From the NCBI GenBank assembly GCA_016987375.1, contig PJRA01000412.1, positions 745,441 to 758,356 of the forward strand: a stretch of 12,916 nt of DNA, read 5' to 3'. Origin of the DNA: Brachionus koreanus. Its lineage: Eukaryota; Rotifera; Eurotatoria; Ploima; Brachionidae. Made by a program: the position numbers and the translations under genes. Below the pieces are notes generated by a model that saw nothing but the letters and a program-made list of their open reading frames with translations, ran no database searches and was not told the DNA's origin. Of the stretch, positions 1 to 8,294 are shown piece by piece. The first letter of the stretch is position 1; the number at the start of each line of letters is the position of its first letter.

Positions 1-787
1 ATTAAATTAAGTGATCAAAAATTTTTGGAGATCATTTAAGTAATTATAGAGATCGTTTAAATTTATCCCTTACAAAAAAACTATTAAAAACTATTATTTT
101 TAGTAGTATTATTAAAAAGATATTTTTTCACAAGTGCTTATCTTGTTCAAATCAGTTCTCAATTAGAAAATTAAAAAAATTCTCCTATATTGAAAATCAA
201 TTAAATTTTTTTTGAATGAACAATAAAAATAGAAGTTAGATTAATTTTATTATTCAAATAAAATATCAGAAAAATCATCTCATTTAATAATAATTTAAAA
301 ACCTGTTTCCAAAGGTTTTACAAAAAAAAAAATTATCAAAAAGTCTGTTAATCAGTAAATGTCAGATTAAAAGCTTTCATTTGAATTGTTTTTATTTTCT
401 AATATTAAAATTACAAGATATCAATTTAATATTTTAATTTTTAAATGCTCTCATCTAGATTGTATTTTCTTAAATAAATAATTTTTCCGAATTTCAAATT
501 TTTTTTTAATTGTTCGAACAAATTAGCAAAGAAAAGTCATTTTTAGTCATTTTTAAAAAATATCTATTCTCTCAATCACTTGTAGATTAAAAAATTGATA
601 ATAAATATAACAGTTATATTTGGGCCAAAGAAATATTATGAATGATTAAAAATTTATTTTTCTAAAAAAAAAGTCAACTTTTCATATTCATAAATATTTT
701 TTGCAGTATAATAAAATATTTAAATAAAGCTAAAATTTCTAATTAAAATTAGATTTGCTTAAAAATTAAATAAACAGAATTAAAAAA
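1..787. other. AT-rich intergenic DNA, no gene seen
   Basis: This stretch is extremely AT-rich with long A and T runs and has stops in all frames. I see no exon-like island, RNA gene or transposon fragment. It must contain the 3' untranslated region of the phosphatase on the minus strand. Confidence 0.6.
653..658 (-). terminator. possible polyadenylation signal of the phosphatase gene
   Basis: AATAAA on the minus strand lies about 130 bases past the phosphatase stop codon. In DNA this AT-rich such a hexamer can occur by chance, so support is weak. Confidence 0.25.
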
Positions 788-1847
788 TTAATTATGATTC
801 CTTATTAGTTTTTCGAATGCTCCTAAATTTTCTGCATAAAAATCCGGAACACATTTAGCTTCATCGCTTTTTAATTTATCTGATTCTAACGACTTGGCAT
901 AATCTTGAATCATCTCTTCATCAGTTACACCACTTAAAACAGCTAAACTATATCCTAGAGAACAATTTGCAGCCAATGCTATATCTAAACAAAAACAATT
1001 TTTTATAAAATTTTGAAATTCTTAAAAAATTTTACTAACCGGTGTCAAGTCTATCGCCTATTATTATGGATCTGTTCGAATCTAATTTGTGAACTTTTTC
1101 CAAAACTTCCCACATAGTTCTATGAGGTTTACCAAGAATAATCGGATTTTTTCCAATGCTAGTTTTCATGGCGTTTACAAAAGAACCAGTGCCTGGAATA
1201 ATGACATGTGAAGTTCCAGTCGGAAATTGAGCATCATCATTTGTTGCTATGAATAAACAGTCTTTGCGGCGAGCATAAGATGTTCCTATAACCATTTTAG
1301 GATAATTAAAATAGTGATCAAAAGCAACCACGACACACTTGACCTCAGGGTCTAGTTTGATTAAACTAGCATAATCAAATTTACCCGGATCCGGTATCTG
1401 TTCATGATTAGGACCGATACCAGTGTGTTTTATAGAAGCATTGTCTAATTCTGTAGCTATTGCAGAGCTACCAATCACATAAACTTTATCATTAAAATCT
1501 ATTGATTTTAAATACCGAGCCAGTATCCAAGAAGTACAAACAATATCATCTAAAGTTACATTAGTTATACCAATTTTTGCCAGCAAATTTAAAACCATTT
1601 CTCTTGTCTTGGTGCTATTGTTGGTTATGAAAAAACATTTTTTGTTCAAAGCTTTCAATTTGTTAATAAATTCGACTGCTCCTTCAATAGGTTTTGGCCA
1701 GTTCCAAATGACTCCATCGCAGTCAAACAAAAAATTGTCAACATTGTCTATTAAGCTATTTGCATGTTCTTGTGTCAAGCGGTTTGGTTGCTTAAAAGGC
1801 ATTTTCGTTCGTGTAAAATGAGTGAAATTTCTCAAAATGAATCGCAT
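788..1847 (-). CDS. HAD-family phosphoglycolate / 4-nitrophenyl phosphatase, two exons
   Basis: Metal-dependent phosphatase of the C2-capped HAD superfamily, in the animal PGP / pyridoxal phosphatase branch, which clears 2-phosphoglycolate, glycerol-3-phosphate or related phosphates in the cytosol. The CDS joins 1847-1040 to 984-788 across a 55 bp intron; splicing restores GDRLDTD. Numbering from the second ATG (1802), the motifs are DCDGV at 27-31 (Asp nucleophile and acid/base), FITNNS at 58-63 (motif II), GKPH at 224-227 (catalytic Lys) and GDRLDTD at 249-255 (Mg-binding acids). The C2 cap lies between motifs II and III. The protein is 319 residues from 1802, close to human PGP (321), or 334 from 1847. 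ATG 1802 has A at -3; ATG 1847 has T at -3 and an in-frame TAA directly before it. The family is secure; PGP versus PDXP-like substrate is not. Confidence 0.93.
985..1039 (-). other. intron of the phosphatase gene (55 bp)
   Basis: The donor is GTTAGT after ACCG and the acceptor is TTTAG before ATATAG, both on the minus strand. Removing it joins G to AT to make the Asp codon of the conserved GDRLDTD motif, and the downstream frame then matches the family (PDFY near the C-terminus). Confidence 0.92.
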
Positions 1848-2546
1848 TTATTTCACTGAAAATTGGGAGTTTTTTTTCGCTTTAATATCTGTATTATATA
1901 ATGCATATACTCAAATAGTTTTTTAATGTTTGTATATCACATGTTAAAACAAAATAAAAGAAAAAAAAAGCTTACAAGGTTATGGATAGAGGCTAAGCTC
2001 TTACATAATTGAAAATTTTTTAAAAGGAAAATAGAATTTTAATTATTTCGAATATTTTAAAGTTAAAATTGAAACCAATATTAATTCTCTTACCAATCAA
2101 TAAAATTATATAAACGTTTTTATAGTTTGAAAAATAAAAAGAAGAAAAAATTAAGGTTTTCGAAAAAATTGCTTATTATAAAAAAAAATTCTTATCTAAA
2201 GCTAAGTATCTTCATATTGATTGCTAAAGCCAATTTTACTCTATTATTTTAACAAATGTTGCAAAGAAATACAATTTCTACTTTTTGAAAGCTATGCAGG
2301 ACTGAACGAATTAACAAAAGAATTGATGAAAATTAAAAAATGTATTTTTAATTCAATTTTATTATTTGATAAAATTATCTTAATAATTTAATTAAGTAAT
2401 TTATTTAAACTAAAGCACTGGCAAATGCAATTCATAAATATTTCTTATTCACTCCATTTTAAATATTGGTTCATCTAGCACATAATTGAGCATTGGCAAT
2501 TTTCATTCATCTAGATTTGTAGGTAAAATTTTAAATAAAAATACTA
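1848..2546. other. AT-rich intergenic DNA upstream of the phosphatase
   Basis: This stretch presumably contains the phosphatase promoter, but I cannot point to a TATA box or TSS that stands out from the background. TCATCTAG occurs twice, at 2471 and 2508. A chance-length open frame on the plus strand runs from about 2490 into the left end of the mariner relic. Confidence 0.5.
1856..1860 (-). other. possible splice acceptor before the phosphatase start
   Basis: On the minus strand a pyrimidine-containing stretch ending TTTTCAG precedes TGAAATAA and the first ATG. It would suit a 5' UTR intron or spliced-leader addition, with the message beginning 8 bases before ATG 1847. No transcript evidence is available. 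Confidence 0.35.
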
Positions 2547-2559
2547 CATTTAGTCAAAA
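2547..2559 (+). repeat. candidate left terminal inverted repeat of the mariner relic
   Basis: CATTTAGTCAAAA here is matched in inverted orientation by 3405-3417 (CATTTAGACAAAA on the minus strand), 12 of 13 bases, with partial similarity further inward. A TA dinucleotide, the mariner target site, directly precedes it at 2545-2546. Confidence 0.45.
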
Positions 2560-2789
2560 AATTTGGCGTTTTTTTTTAATTTATCAATAAAATAACAGTT
2601 TATTATGTTTTATTAAAAATTATTTTTAATTAATGATTTTTTGGTTTAAATAAATTTTTACACTTTTATTTTTTATGTCCAAATTATTATGTTCAATTAA
2701 AAATCTGTCGAAAACAAATTTTTTTTTTAGTTGAGTTTGTCGAAATTAATAGATATCATTAAGATATAGTCATCTAAAAAATTGGGACA

Positions 2790-3030
2790 TTGACTGAAAA
2801 AAATGAAGAACAGAATGAGAAAGATCTGGACTATATTGAGGATGAGAAAATTTAACCAAACACTCAACATCACCTTTTAATCAAAACGTCCTCTTTTCAC
2901 TGAACTGGTTAATATAAGTCCAATCCTTGATTTTTGTTATCATTATTTTCAAAAAAAGATCCACCTTTCATCATAAGTGATAATTTTTCTGAAAAATCGT
3001 TCATCTAGAGGATTTTTAAGTAGAAAAGAA
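2790..3030 (-). pseudogene. mariner transposase catalytic-domain pseudogene
   Basis: This is the best-preserved part of the relic. On the minus strand it reads in order FLLKNPLDERFFRKII, TYDERWIFF, KEDVLIK, KVMLSVW and HPQYSPDLSHSVLHFFQSM, across at least two frames with in-frame stops between. The order and spacing follow the mariner catalytic core except for the deletion after KVMLSVW. The final PDL plus HFFQSM matches the family's YSPDLAPSDYHLFRSM region. Which mariner subfamily it belongs to cannot be told from so little. Confidence 0.78.
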
Positions 3031-3404
3031 TTGCTGACTCTTTATTACTGCTGTTGCTGATAGGTCTTTTTTTCAAATAATCACATTAAGTACCTAAATT
3101 TCAAAATTTTCAGATCAAGTTTTCATTTTAGAAAATTTTTAATAAACATTATTAAATAAACAAAGATTTAAACATTTCATTTTGAAGAGCATTCAATTCT
3201 ATTTATTTTTTCATGTAATATGAATTAAAGTTTTAGAAATAGAAAGATGCTATAATAAAAAATATCCAAACTTCTAAAAAACGCAAAATTTCATGTCTTA
3301 ACTAGTAATATTAGATATAAAACTATCATGAAACAATGCTTCATCGAAAATTTACATACGAATTTTGATTATCTATAATTAGTTTGTGAATAATTTCAAA
3401 TCGA

Positions 3405-3417
3405 TTTTGTCTAAATG
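3405..3417 (-). repeat. candidate right terminal inverted repeat of the mariner relic
   Basis: This is the inverted partner of 2547-2559. It lies about 60 bases outside the most upstream transposase-like residues. The flanking TA is not clean here, as expected for a degraded copy. Confidence 0.45.
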
Positions 3418-3955
3418 TCTAAAATTTACTTTCATTGATGCAATTTTTTCCTATAAAAAATGTTTATTTTTGTGAATAATTTTATTTAATTTATTTTAGG
3501 ATTCAAAAAAATTTAAATAACTAAAGATGTTATGTAAATATTTTTGTAACTGAACTTTTAAAGTCTTAAACTAGAATTAAAAAATAAGCTAAATAAATTG
3601 AATTTTTAATCATCAAAAATTTTTTCAATAACAAAAAAAAATGAACTGAAACTAAAAAAGGTGTAAAAATGAATTTCCGTTGTGATTTGGTTAAATAAAT
3701 AGTCTATTCAGCAATATCACTTAAGTAAATACTGACAAAATCCAGGCTTGTTCTAAAGTCAGTTCTTAATTTATTTAAAAGGTTTCAAAATAAAGATATT
3801 TCAATGAAAAATTAACAATTACACTCCGTCTTAAAGAAATCACACACTTTTGAGACTGTGAAAATATTTTATTTGATCAAAAAAACAGAGTTTGGACAGG
3901 TTTATATATTTTCTTTCAATGTATGATACAGAAAATAAATTAATTTCTTTTAAAA
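3418..3955. other. AT-rich intergenic DNA
   Basis: There is no convincing gene. On the minus strand an acceptor-like TTTTCACAG at 3856-3864 opens a 26-codon frame (from 3855 down) that could be a second exon for the small ORF at 4073-4159, but the implied intron of 217 bp is much longer than the others in the window. Confidence 0.4.
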
Positions 3956-4159
3956 TCAAATCTTAAAGAATCTTAAAGATAAAAAATAATTACAAAATAA
4001 TTTTTTTTGCAGATACATGTGATAATTAATTAACATTGATGCTATAAATAAAATTGATGCTATGATTTTAACCTTTTTGACATTTTTTTTCATCTGTTTA
4101 GAGGCTCGAATGACTTTTTTGGACAGAGTTGGGACGTATTTTCTCGATTTTAGTGACAT
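3956..4159 (-). CDS. small basic ORF, uncertain, unrecognised
   Basis: The frame codes for 67 residues from an ATG that sits inside the palindrome at 4153-4164. The N-terminal half is strongly basic (MSLKSRKYVPTLSKK and KQMKKNVKK), and residues 33-51 are hydrophobic enough for one membrane helix (IIASILFIASMLINY). The first 29 codons are less AT-rich than the surroundings (TCG, GTC, CTG, TCC, GCC), which favours coding. After codon 29 a donor-like AAG/GTTAAA occurs, so the real gene could be spliced with the hydrophobic part being intron. The opposite strand of 4106-4149 also reads as a plausible terminal exon (GSNDFFGQSWDVFSRF then stop) after a TTTAG acceptor, so strand is uncertain. I do not recognise the protein. 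Confidence 0.22.
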   Translation of the reverse strand: MSLKSRKYVPTLSKKVIRASKQMKKNVKKVKIIASILFIASMLINYHMYLQKKLFCNYFLSLRFFKI

Positions 4160-4276
4160 GTCACAAACGTCGAATTTCTAACTAAAGCGACATGTCATTA
4201 AATATCGAAAACTGGTTTAAATAAGATATAATAACATGTCACTAAATTAGAAAATAGCCCAAAATTGACATGTCAC
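4153..4276. repeat. cluster of four ACATGTCA palindromic motifs
   Basis: ACATGT cores lie at 4156-4161, 4190-4195, 4234-4239 and 4268-4273, each in a TGACATGTCA-like context: GTGACATGTCAC at 4153-4164 (perfect 12 bp palindrome), CGACATGTCA, TAACATGTCAC and TTGACATGTCAC. Centre spacings are 34, 44 and 34 bp. ACATGT/TGACA cores are typical of TALE-homeodomain sites (Iroquois ACAnnTGT, Meis/TGIF TGACA), and GACATGTC resembles a p53-type half-site. Any of these could bind, and the factor is not determined. A fifth isolated ACATGT lies at 4015-4020. Confidence 0.6.
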
Positions 4277-5475
4277 TTGTCTTTTAATTTTATTAAATAG
4301 GCGAAATTAAGGAAATCACATAAAAGTTTATTTAAATAAGACTATTGTTCGTTTGAAAAAAGACAAAAAATGTTTAATTTATAAAATTAGTTATAGAATC
4401 TTTAGATACAATTATTGCAATAAAATGATTGATTTGGCTTTAGTAATTTAAACAAAGAAAAACATTCTTAGCTGTTAAAAATGACCCTAACCTCTAAAAA
4501 AAATAAAGCTAATCATTAAAATTAGCAATTAATTAGCGTATTTATTTAGTTTCTTTTTTAACATTTCAATTTCAAATAAAATTTATAAATGTTTAAGAAA
4601 AAATAATTAAATTAATCTATTTGTATCAAGTCTAAAAACGAATTCAAATATCAATTTTATTTTTTAAATAAATATAAATATAATAAAAAAATCTACTAAT
4701 GTTGAAAAAAATCATGAATTAATTTAACAAACTGAATGCAAATATTTTAATGCATTTCTTTTTTGAGTACAAGAATTTAGTTTTTTATGAAACAAATTGA
4801 ATTTTTTTTTACCTTGAAGAAAAATCTAAAACTTCATTTAAAAAGTAAAATTCTAAGAATTCAATTAAAAGCATCTTTTATTTAAGAAATTTGAAAATGA
4901 TTTACTTAATTTTCTAAGATTATTTTTAGAAAATAAATTTCGTTCAAGATATTTTTTTTCGTCATTCATTTTATCGAATCGAAAAAAAAGCTTAAGCCTG
5001 AAACTCAGTGTTGCTGGTTTCAATCAATAAGCTGTTAAAATAAACCATGAACCTAGTTATCTTTTTTTCAATTTAAAAAGAGAGCAATTAAACGCTTTAA
5101 TTAAATTTGTATCTAGGCAATTAACTATAGTTTTTTTTTATTTACTAAAGCACATTCAGGCCCATCCAATGCTTCATTTATTTAATCAAATACAATTTAT
5201 TTTCTTCTGAAAAGCATACGTATTTTTCTCTCAGATTAAAGATTTCCGGGAGCAATCCAAAGTAAATGCAAGTTCTAATTAAATTAGGGCTTTTATAAAA
5301 CTGATTGTTCTGGTTATATAATATTTAGCTGGTATTATTTAAAAAAAAAATTTACAATAGAAATTTTTGAACACATTTTTGCATTTTAATTTTAGCTTAA
5401 GAAAATTAGGAAGCTTCAAAAATTTAGTAGCAGACTTAGCAATTTAATCTTGGGAAAAATAGCTCGAGAAAATCA
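4277..5475. other. AT-rich intergenic DNA upstream of the first orphan gene
   Basis: No gene is visible. The right part (about 5145-5470) should contain the promoter of the orphan gene at 5674. A TATATAATAT run near 5316 is a weak TATA candidate. A TCTCAG acceptor near 5234 followed by a short piece and GTAAAT near 5262 could be a micro-exon, without further support. Confidence 0.4.
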
Positions 5476-5490
5476 ATGGTTTCGAATAAG
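5476..5490 (+). other. possible 5' exon fragment / upstream mini-ORF before the first orphan gene
   Basis: ATG GTT TCG AAT AAG is followed at once by GTAAAA, a fair donor. A TTTTAG acceptor at 5637-5638 would remove 148 bp. The joined frame stops after 12 codons, at the TAA at 5660-5662 and before ATG 5674, so if used this is a 5' leader exon with a short upstream reading frame rather than part of the protein. Confidence 0.25.
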
Positions 5491-5631
5491 GTAAAATTTT
5501 AAAGACAATAATCGAAATTTTTTTAAACAAAATATTCGTATTTTTTTCTTTGCCCTTTAAAATCATAAAAGCTTATTACTAAGAATTCATCGAATCCATT
5601 ATCAAAGTTTATGATGTTTTATTTTTAAAAA

Positions 5632-5638
5632 CTTTTAG
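5632..5638 (+). other. possible splice acceptor before orphan gene A
   Basis: CTTTTAG ends 35 bases before the start codon. Similar acceptor-like sites lie just before the starts of orphan gene B and the phosphatase, so this may mark a 5' UTR intron or spliced-leader addition. Confidence 0.35.
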
Positions 5639-5673
5639 ATTTTGTTAGCTGAAATAGTATAAAAAATTCCAAA

Positions 5674-6627
5674 ATGGTTCAGAGAAAAGTAACACCGAAA
5701 ATTGTTACCAATTTGAGCCAACCGATAAAAAAATCAGTTGAAAAAGTTGATTCTAAAACAAACTTCATGTCTCATCTAAATCTAATTAATCCAATATCAT
5801 CACCAGATAAATTGGACATCTCTAATAGACTTACAGTTCCGGGAATAATGATAGAAAATCGAAAATTATCAACTGATTCTCAGATTGATATTTTAGTTGA
5901 TAATGATAATACAAGAGAAGTTAAATCAAGGATTTTTTTTAATCCCAAGTCATTTGGAAAAAGAGAGAGCAAAAGATTATCTATAAACGAGTTGAGAGCT
6001 CCTGAGACCATGCTCTCTCGAAGATCATCTTTACGATCTAATACAAATAATTTTCGAAGTGAAAATTCACTAAATAGACGCAATTCTTTAATTAACAAAG
6101 ATAACAGTAGCAAGAGCAGTCTAAGAAATTCATTTTTTGATTTGGATATGAACAACTGTTCCAGCCGAATAAAGCATCATGTTACCTCTCTTTTGTCATT
6201 CGATGCTCAAATAACCATGTTACAAATGTACGAAGATTTGATTGTTAATGGTCTTTCCAGAATGAATTATGACTCTGATTTATTGCCAAGAATTCAGTTA
6301 AATAATAGGTCACAAATATCAAGTCTAAAGGCTAATTCACTTCCGGAAATTCAGTCGTCTCAAAATGAGATCGCAGAAAATAAACGGTTGCGAATCTCTT
6401 ACTTAATTGAACTAGCTATGAAAATCATTGATTTGATTGAGAATAGTAAAAAAAGACATTTTTCATTGAGCAAACAACGTTCGATTGGCGACATTTTCAG
6501 ACTACAAAATGATTCTATGAGCATGGCCTCATATCACACAAATTCAATTGATTCACTAGATTCTTATGATCCTTTGGATGTATATACCAAATGGATTTTG
6601 TTGTGTACAAATGAATTAAAAAATTAA
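5674..6627 (+). CDS. orphan protein A: Ser/Arg-rich tail plus helical core, tandem paralogue
   Basis: A single uninterrupted frame of 317 residues; the start is ATG 5674 (AAA before it) with an in-frame TGA at 5650. I do not recognise the family. Residues 1-165 look disordered and basic with repeated basophilic-kinase-type sites: KRLSI (100-104), SRRSSLRSN (115-123), NRRNSL (134-139), SKSSLRN (146-152). Residues 168-208 form the part shared with orphan B: HHVTS, SFDAQIT, YEDLIVNGLSR, YD, LLPRI. A helix-like stretch follows at 238-260, then KQRSI (267-271) and the C-terminal YTKWILLCTNEL. There is no signal peptide, membrane helix or catalytic motif. The coding region lacks introns. It stands 1.7 kb upstream of orphan B on the same strand, with AATAAA 45 bases after the stop. 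Confidence 0.85.
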   Translation: MVQRKVTPKIVTNLSQPIKKSVEKVDSKTNFMSHLNLINPISSPDKLDISNRLTVPGIMIENRKLSTDSQIDILVDNDNTREVKSRIFFNPKSFGKRESKRLSINELRAPETMLSRRSSLRSNTNNFRSENSLNRRNSLINKDNSSKSSLRNSFFDLDMNNCSSRIKHHVTSLLSFDAQITMLQMYEDLIVNGLSRMNYDSDLLPRIQLNNRSQISSLKANSLPEIQSSQNEIAENKRLRISYLIELAMKIIDLIENSKKRHFSLSKQRSIGDIFRLQNDSMSMASYHTNSIDSLDSYDPLDVYTKWILLCTNELKN

Positions 6628-6671
6628 TCTTTATTAAATTGAAAAAATTTTTTTTTTTAAAATGAGCTCTA

Positions 6672-6677
6672 AATAAA
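6672..6677 (+). terminator. putative polyadenylation signal of orphan gene A
   Basis: AATAAA lies 45 bases after the stop codon, a normal distance, followed by the somewhat less AT-rich TTGCGCTTGTCAC, where cleavage could occur. Confidence 0.45.
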
Positions 6678-8265
6678 GTAAATAATAAATTGCGCTTGTC
6701 ACAAAGACTTTTTTACAATAAAAAATTACTGTCTCTGTCTAATTTAAATAACATATAAATGAATTTTCATTTAAGCCCATATTTTATTTTAACTCTAATC
6801 AAATAGAACAAAGAAAAATGCCGGAAATAAGACTGTCTCTAAATTAGAATTCTTTCCCATTCTATTAGAATTCAAATAATTTTCAAATCAATTTTATTTT
6901 CATTTATTCAAATTGCATAAATTTTTTGTCAACATTAGACATTTAAAGCAATATAAATTTTGGAATAAAAAATGCAAAAACAAAAGCAGTTTAAAATTGA
7001 AGTAAAATTTTTTCTATAAGTCTTAAAGTCATTCTACCAAAAGTATCACCCAAATTAAAACTCTGCAATCTAATTTTAATGGTTTTCTAATACACATACT
7101 ATTTTTCAGATTTGCAGAAGTGTATCAAGGACCAAATTTGGTGCAGCGAGCTTTTTATTTGCTGTTACATGAATTTTTGTATTTGTTTTTTTCTGTTCCA
7201 AAATTTACAATTCCATTTTCAGTGTTCCATTGTTGAGGATGATCTTTTAAAAAACTACATGAAATATATAATTATTAATATATCATTTGAAATTTAAAAT
7301 TGTTTATTTATCAATCTAGTTTCTTTCTTTTTTAACTTAAAAATTGATTAGATTCTTTTTTTTTTTAGTTTTTTTCAAATAACTAGAAAGCTTTTGGATT
7401 TGAAATTTTATATAAAAAGTCATTTCCTTTCCTAATCATTGCATAATTTTTTTGGACGTTCGCCAAAATTGAAATATCTTTAATGCCGCTTTGAATTTTA
7501 ATAAAAAAAATTTTAATAGAATAATTTTCTCATTGTTTTTTTTTTTAAATCAATAAATTTGAAGATTCATTTTTTTTTAAAATAAAATCAACATTTAATC
7601 TTTTAAATTTAAAAGATACAGTTTAGTCTGATTATCAAAAGTCTAAGTTGGACCAAATTTCAAATGCATCTTATCTTAACTTGCATTATAGAAAATTTAA
7701 TTTGATTAAAAAAATATATTAAGTGAATTTTAAAAAAGATATTTTTAAATTTATCTGGTTTTTTTTTCTTATAGATAATTCGTAACAATTATTAGGCTTC
7801 TTTAATAATAATAGTTAATATTCTACGGTCAAGTTTAGCTTAACTAAATTGACAAAGCAGGATACGAATACAAAATTCGAAGAAAAAAGTCGTTTAAATC
7901 CAGCATTCTGACATTTTTTAAAATCTATCTTGAAAAAAAGCTTAAATTTGTTGAAATTCGATTTTCAACAATAAATTTTTTTTCGAGTTTCATGACTTGG
8001 ATCATAATATACTTATTAAATTATCAAAATTATTTGGATTAGTCATTAAAAAGATAAAAAAAAATAAACTTGATTTTTTTTAATCAACTAAACATTAAAA
8101 TAGAAATAAAATATTTGCTTAGGAATTTTAATTTCATATTTGAGACAAGGCTTGATAATATGAAAAAAATTTCAATTAGCTATTTTAAATTAGCTTATGA
8201 ACAGACATTTTCTAGATAAATGTAGTCTTCTCAAAGATCAGTTTAATTTCAATTTAATTTTTTTT
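6678..8265. other. AT-rich spacer between the two orphan genes
   Basis: It is mostly A/T runs with no long frame. One less AT-rich island at about 7105-7297 is described separately. No third copy of the orphan family is visible: no other LPRI or SFD...YE signature was found in any frame by eye. Confidence 0.5.
7111..7297 (+). other. exon-like island, strand and gene unresolved
   Basis: Two acceptor-like TTTTCAG sites occur at 7104-7110 and about 7215-7221, and the sequence between and after them is less AT-rich than its surroundings. From 7112 a frame of 62 codons stays open on the plus strand and ends ...CSIVEDDLLKNYMKY and beyond. An alternative plus frame starts FAEVYQGPNLVQRAFYLLL, and a minus frame over about 7113-7166 reads NKKLAAPNLVLDTLLQI then stop. 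No frame matches a family I know. It could be a gene remnant, an upstream exon of orphan gene B or chance. Confidence 0.2.
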
Positions 8266-8272
8266 TATTTAG
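8266..8272 (+). other. possible splice acceptor before orphan gene B
   Basis: A 9-T run followed by ATTTAG ends 22 bases before ATG 8295. The frame is open from the site to the ATG, so an upstream coding exon is also possible. Confidence 0.4.
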
Positions 8273-8294
8273 AACTGAGAACAATTTTTTCTTG

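Larger units (their letters stand above)
2547..3417 (-). mobile_element. mariner-family transposon relic, internally deleted
   Basis: Read on the minus strand, this stretch holds ordered, decayed pieces of a mariner (IS630/Tc1/mariner) transposase. A weak N-terminal MKHC piece starts near 3344. FFRKIITYDERWIFF ends near 2955 and matches the family's FLxRIVTxDEKWIxY, with the first catalytic Asp codon at 2970-2972. PVQ*KED follows, then KVMLSVW at 2856-2876, and HPQYSPDL at 2821-2844 carries the third catalytic Asp. Stops and frameshifts break it throughout. KVMLSVWLNF runs directly into HPQYSPDL, so the segment with the second catalytic Asp (QDNARPH in relatives) is missing, roughly 85-95 residues. 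The ends are set by a candidate inverted repeat (2547-2559 and 3405-3417). The element cannot make an active transposase. The family call rests on remembered motifs, not a search. Confidence 0.75.

Noticed and set aside
1609..1821. Open frame on the plus strand
   Set aside because: It is antisense to the phosphatase exon, whose conserved motifs fix the minus strand as coding.
2440..2480. Minus-strand LDEPIFKME reading as a second mariner fragment
   Set aside because: Only six or seven residues resemble the transposase LDEPFLKRI region and nothing similar continues on either side, so it is noted only with the octamer observation.
2490..2600. Plus-strand open frame of about 34 codons overlapping the mariner end
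   Set aside because: It has no start, no family match and lies across the candidate inverted repeat; best explained as chance.
4508..4526. GCTAAT/ATTAGC inverted repeat
   Set aside because: A 6 bp A/T-rich inverted repeat is expected by chance in DNA of this composition.
5880..6155. Open frame on the minus strand within orphan A, rich in Leu
   Set aside because: It is the antisense of the Ser/Arg/Asn-rich part of orphan A; the Leu-rich composition is a by-product of that sequence.
6846..6875. Repeated ATTAGAATTC
   Set aside because: Two short copies of an A/T-rich decamer with no extended similarity; probably chance.
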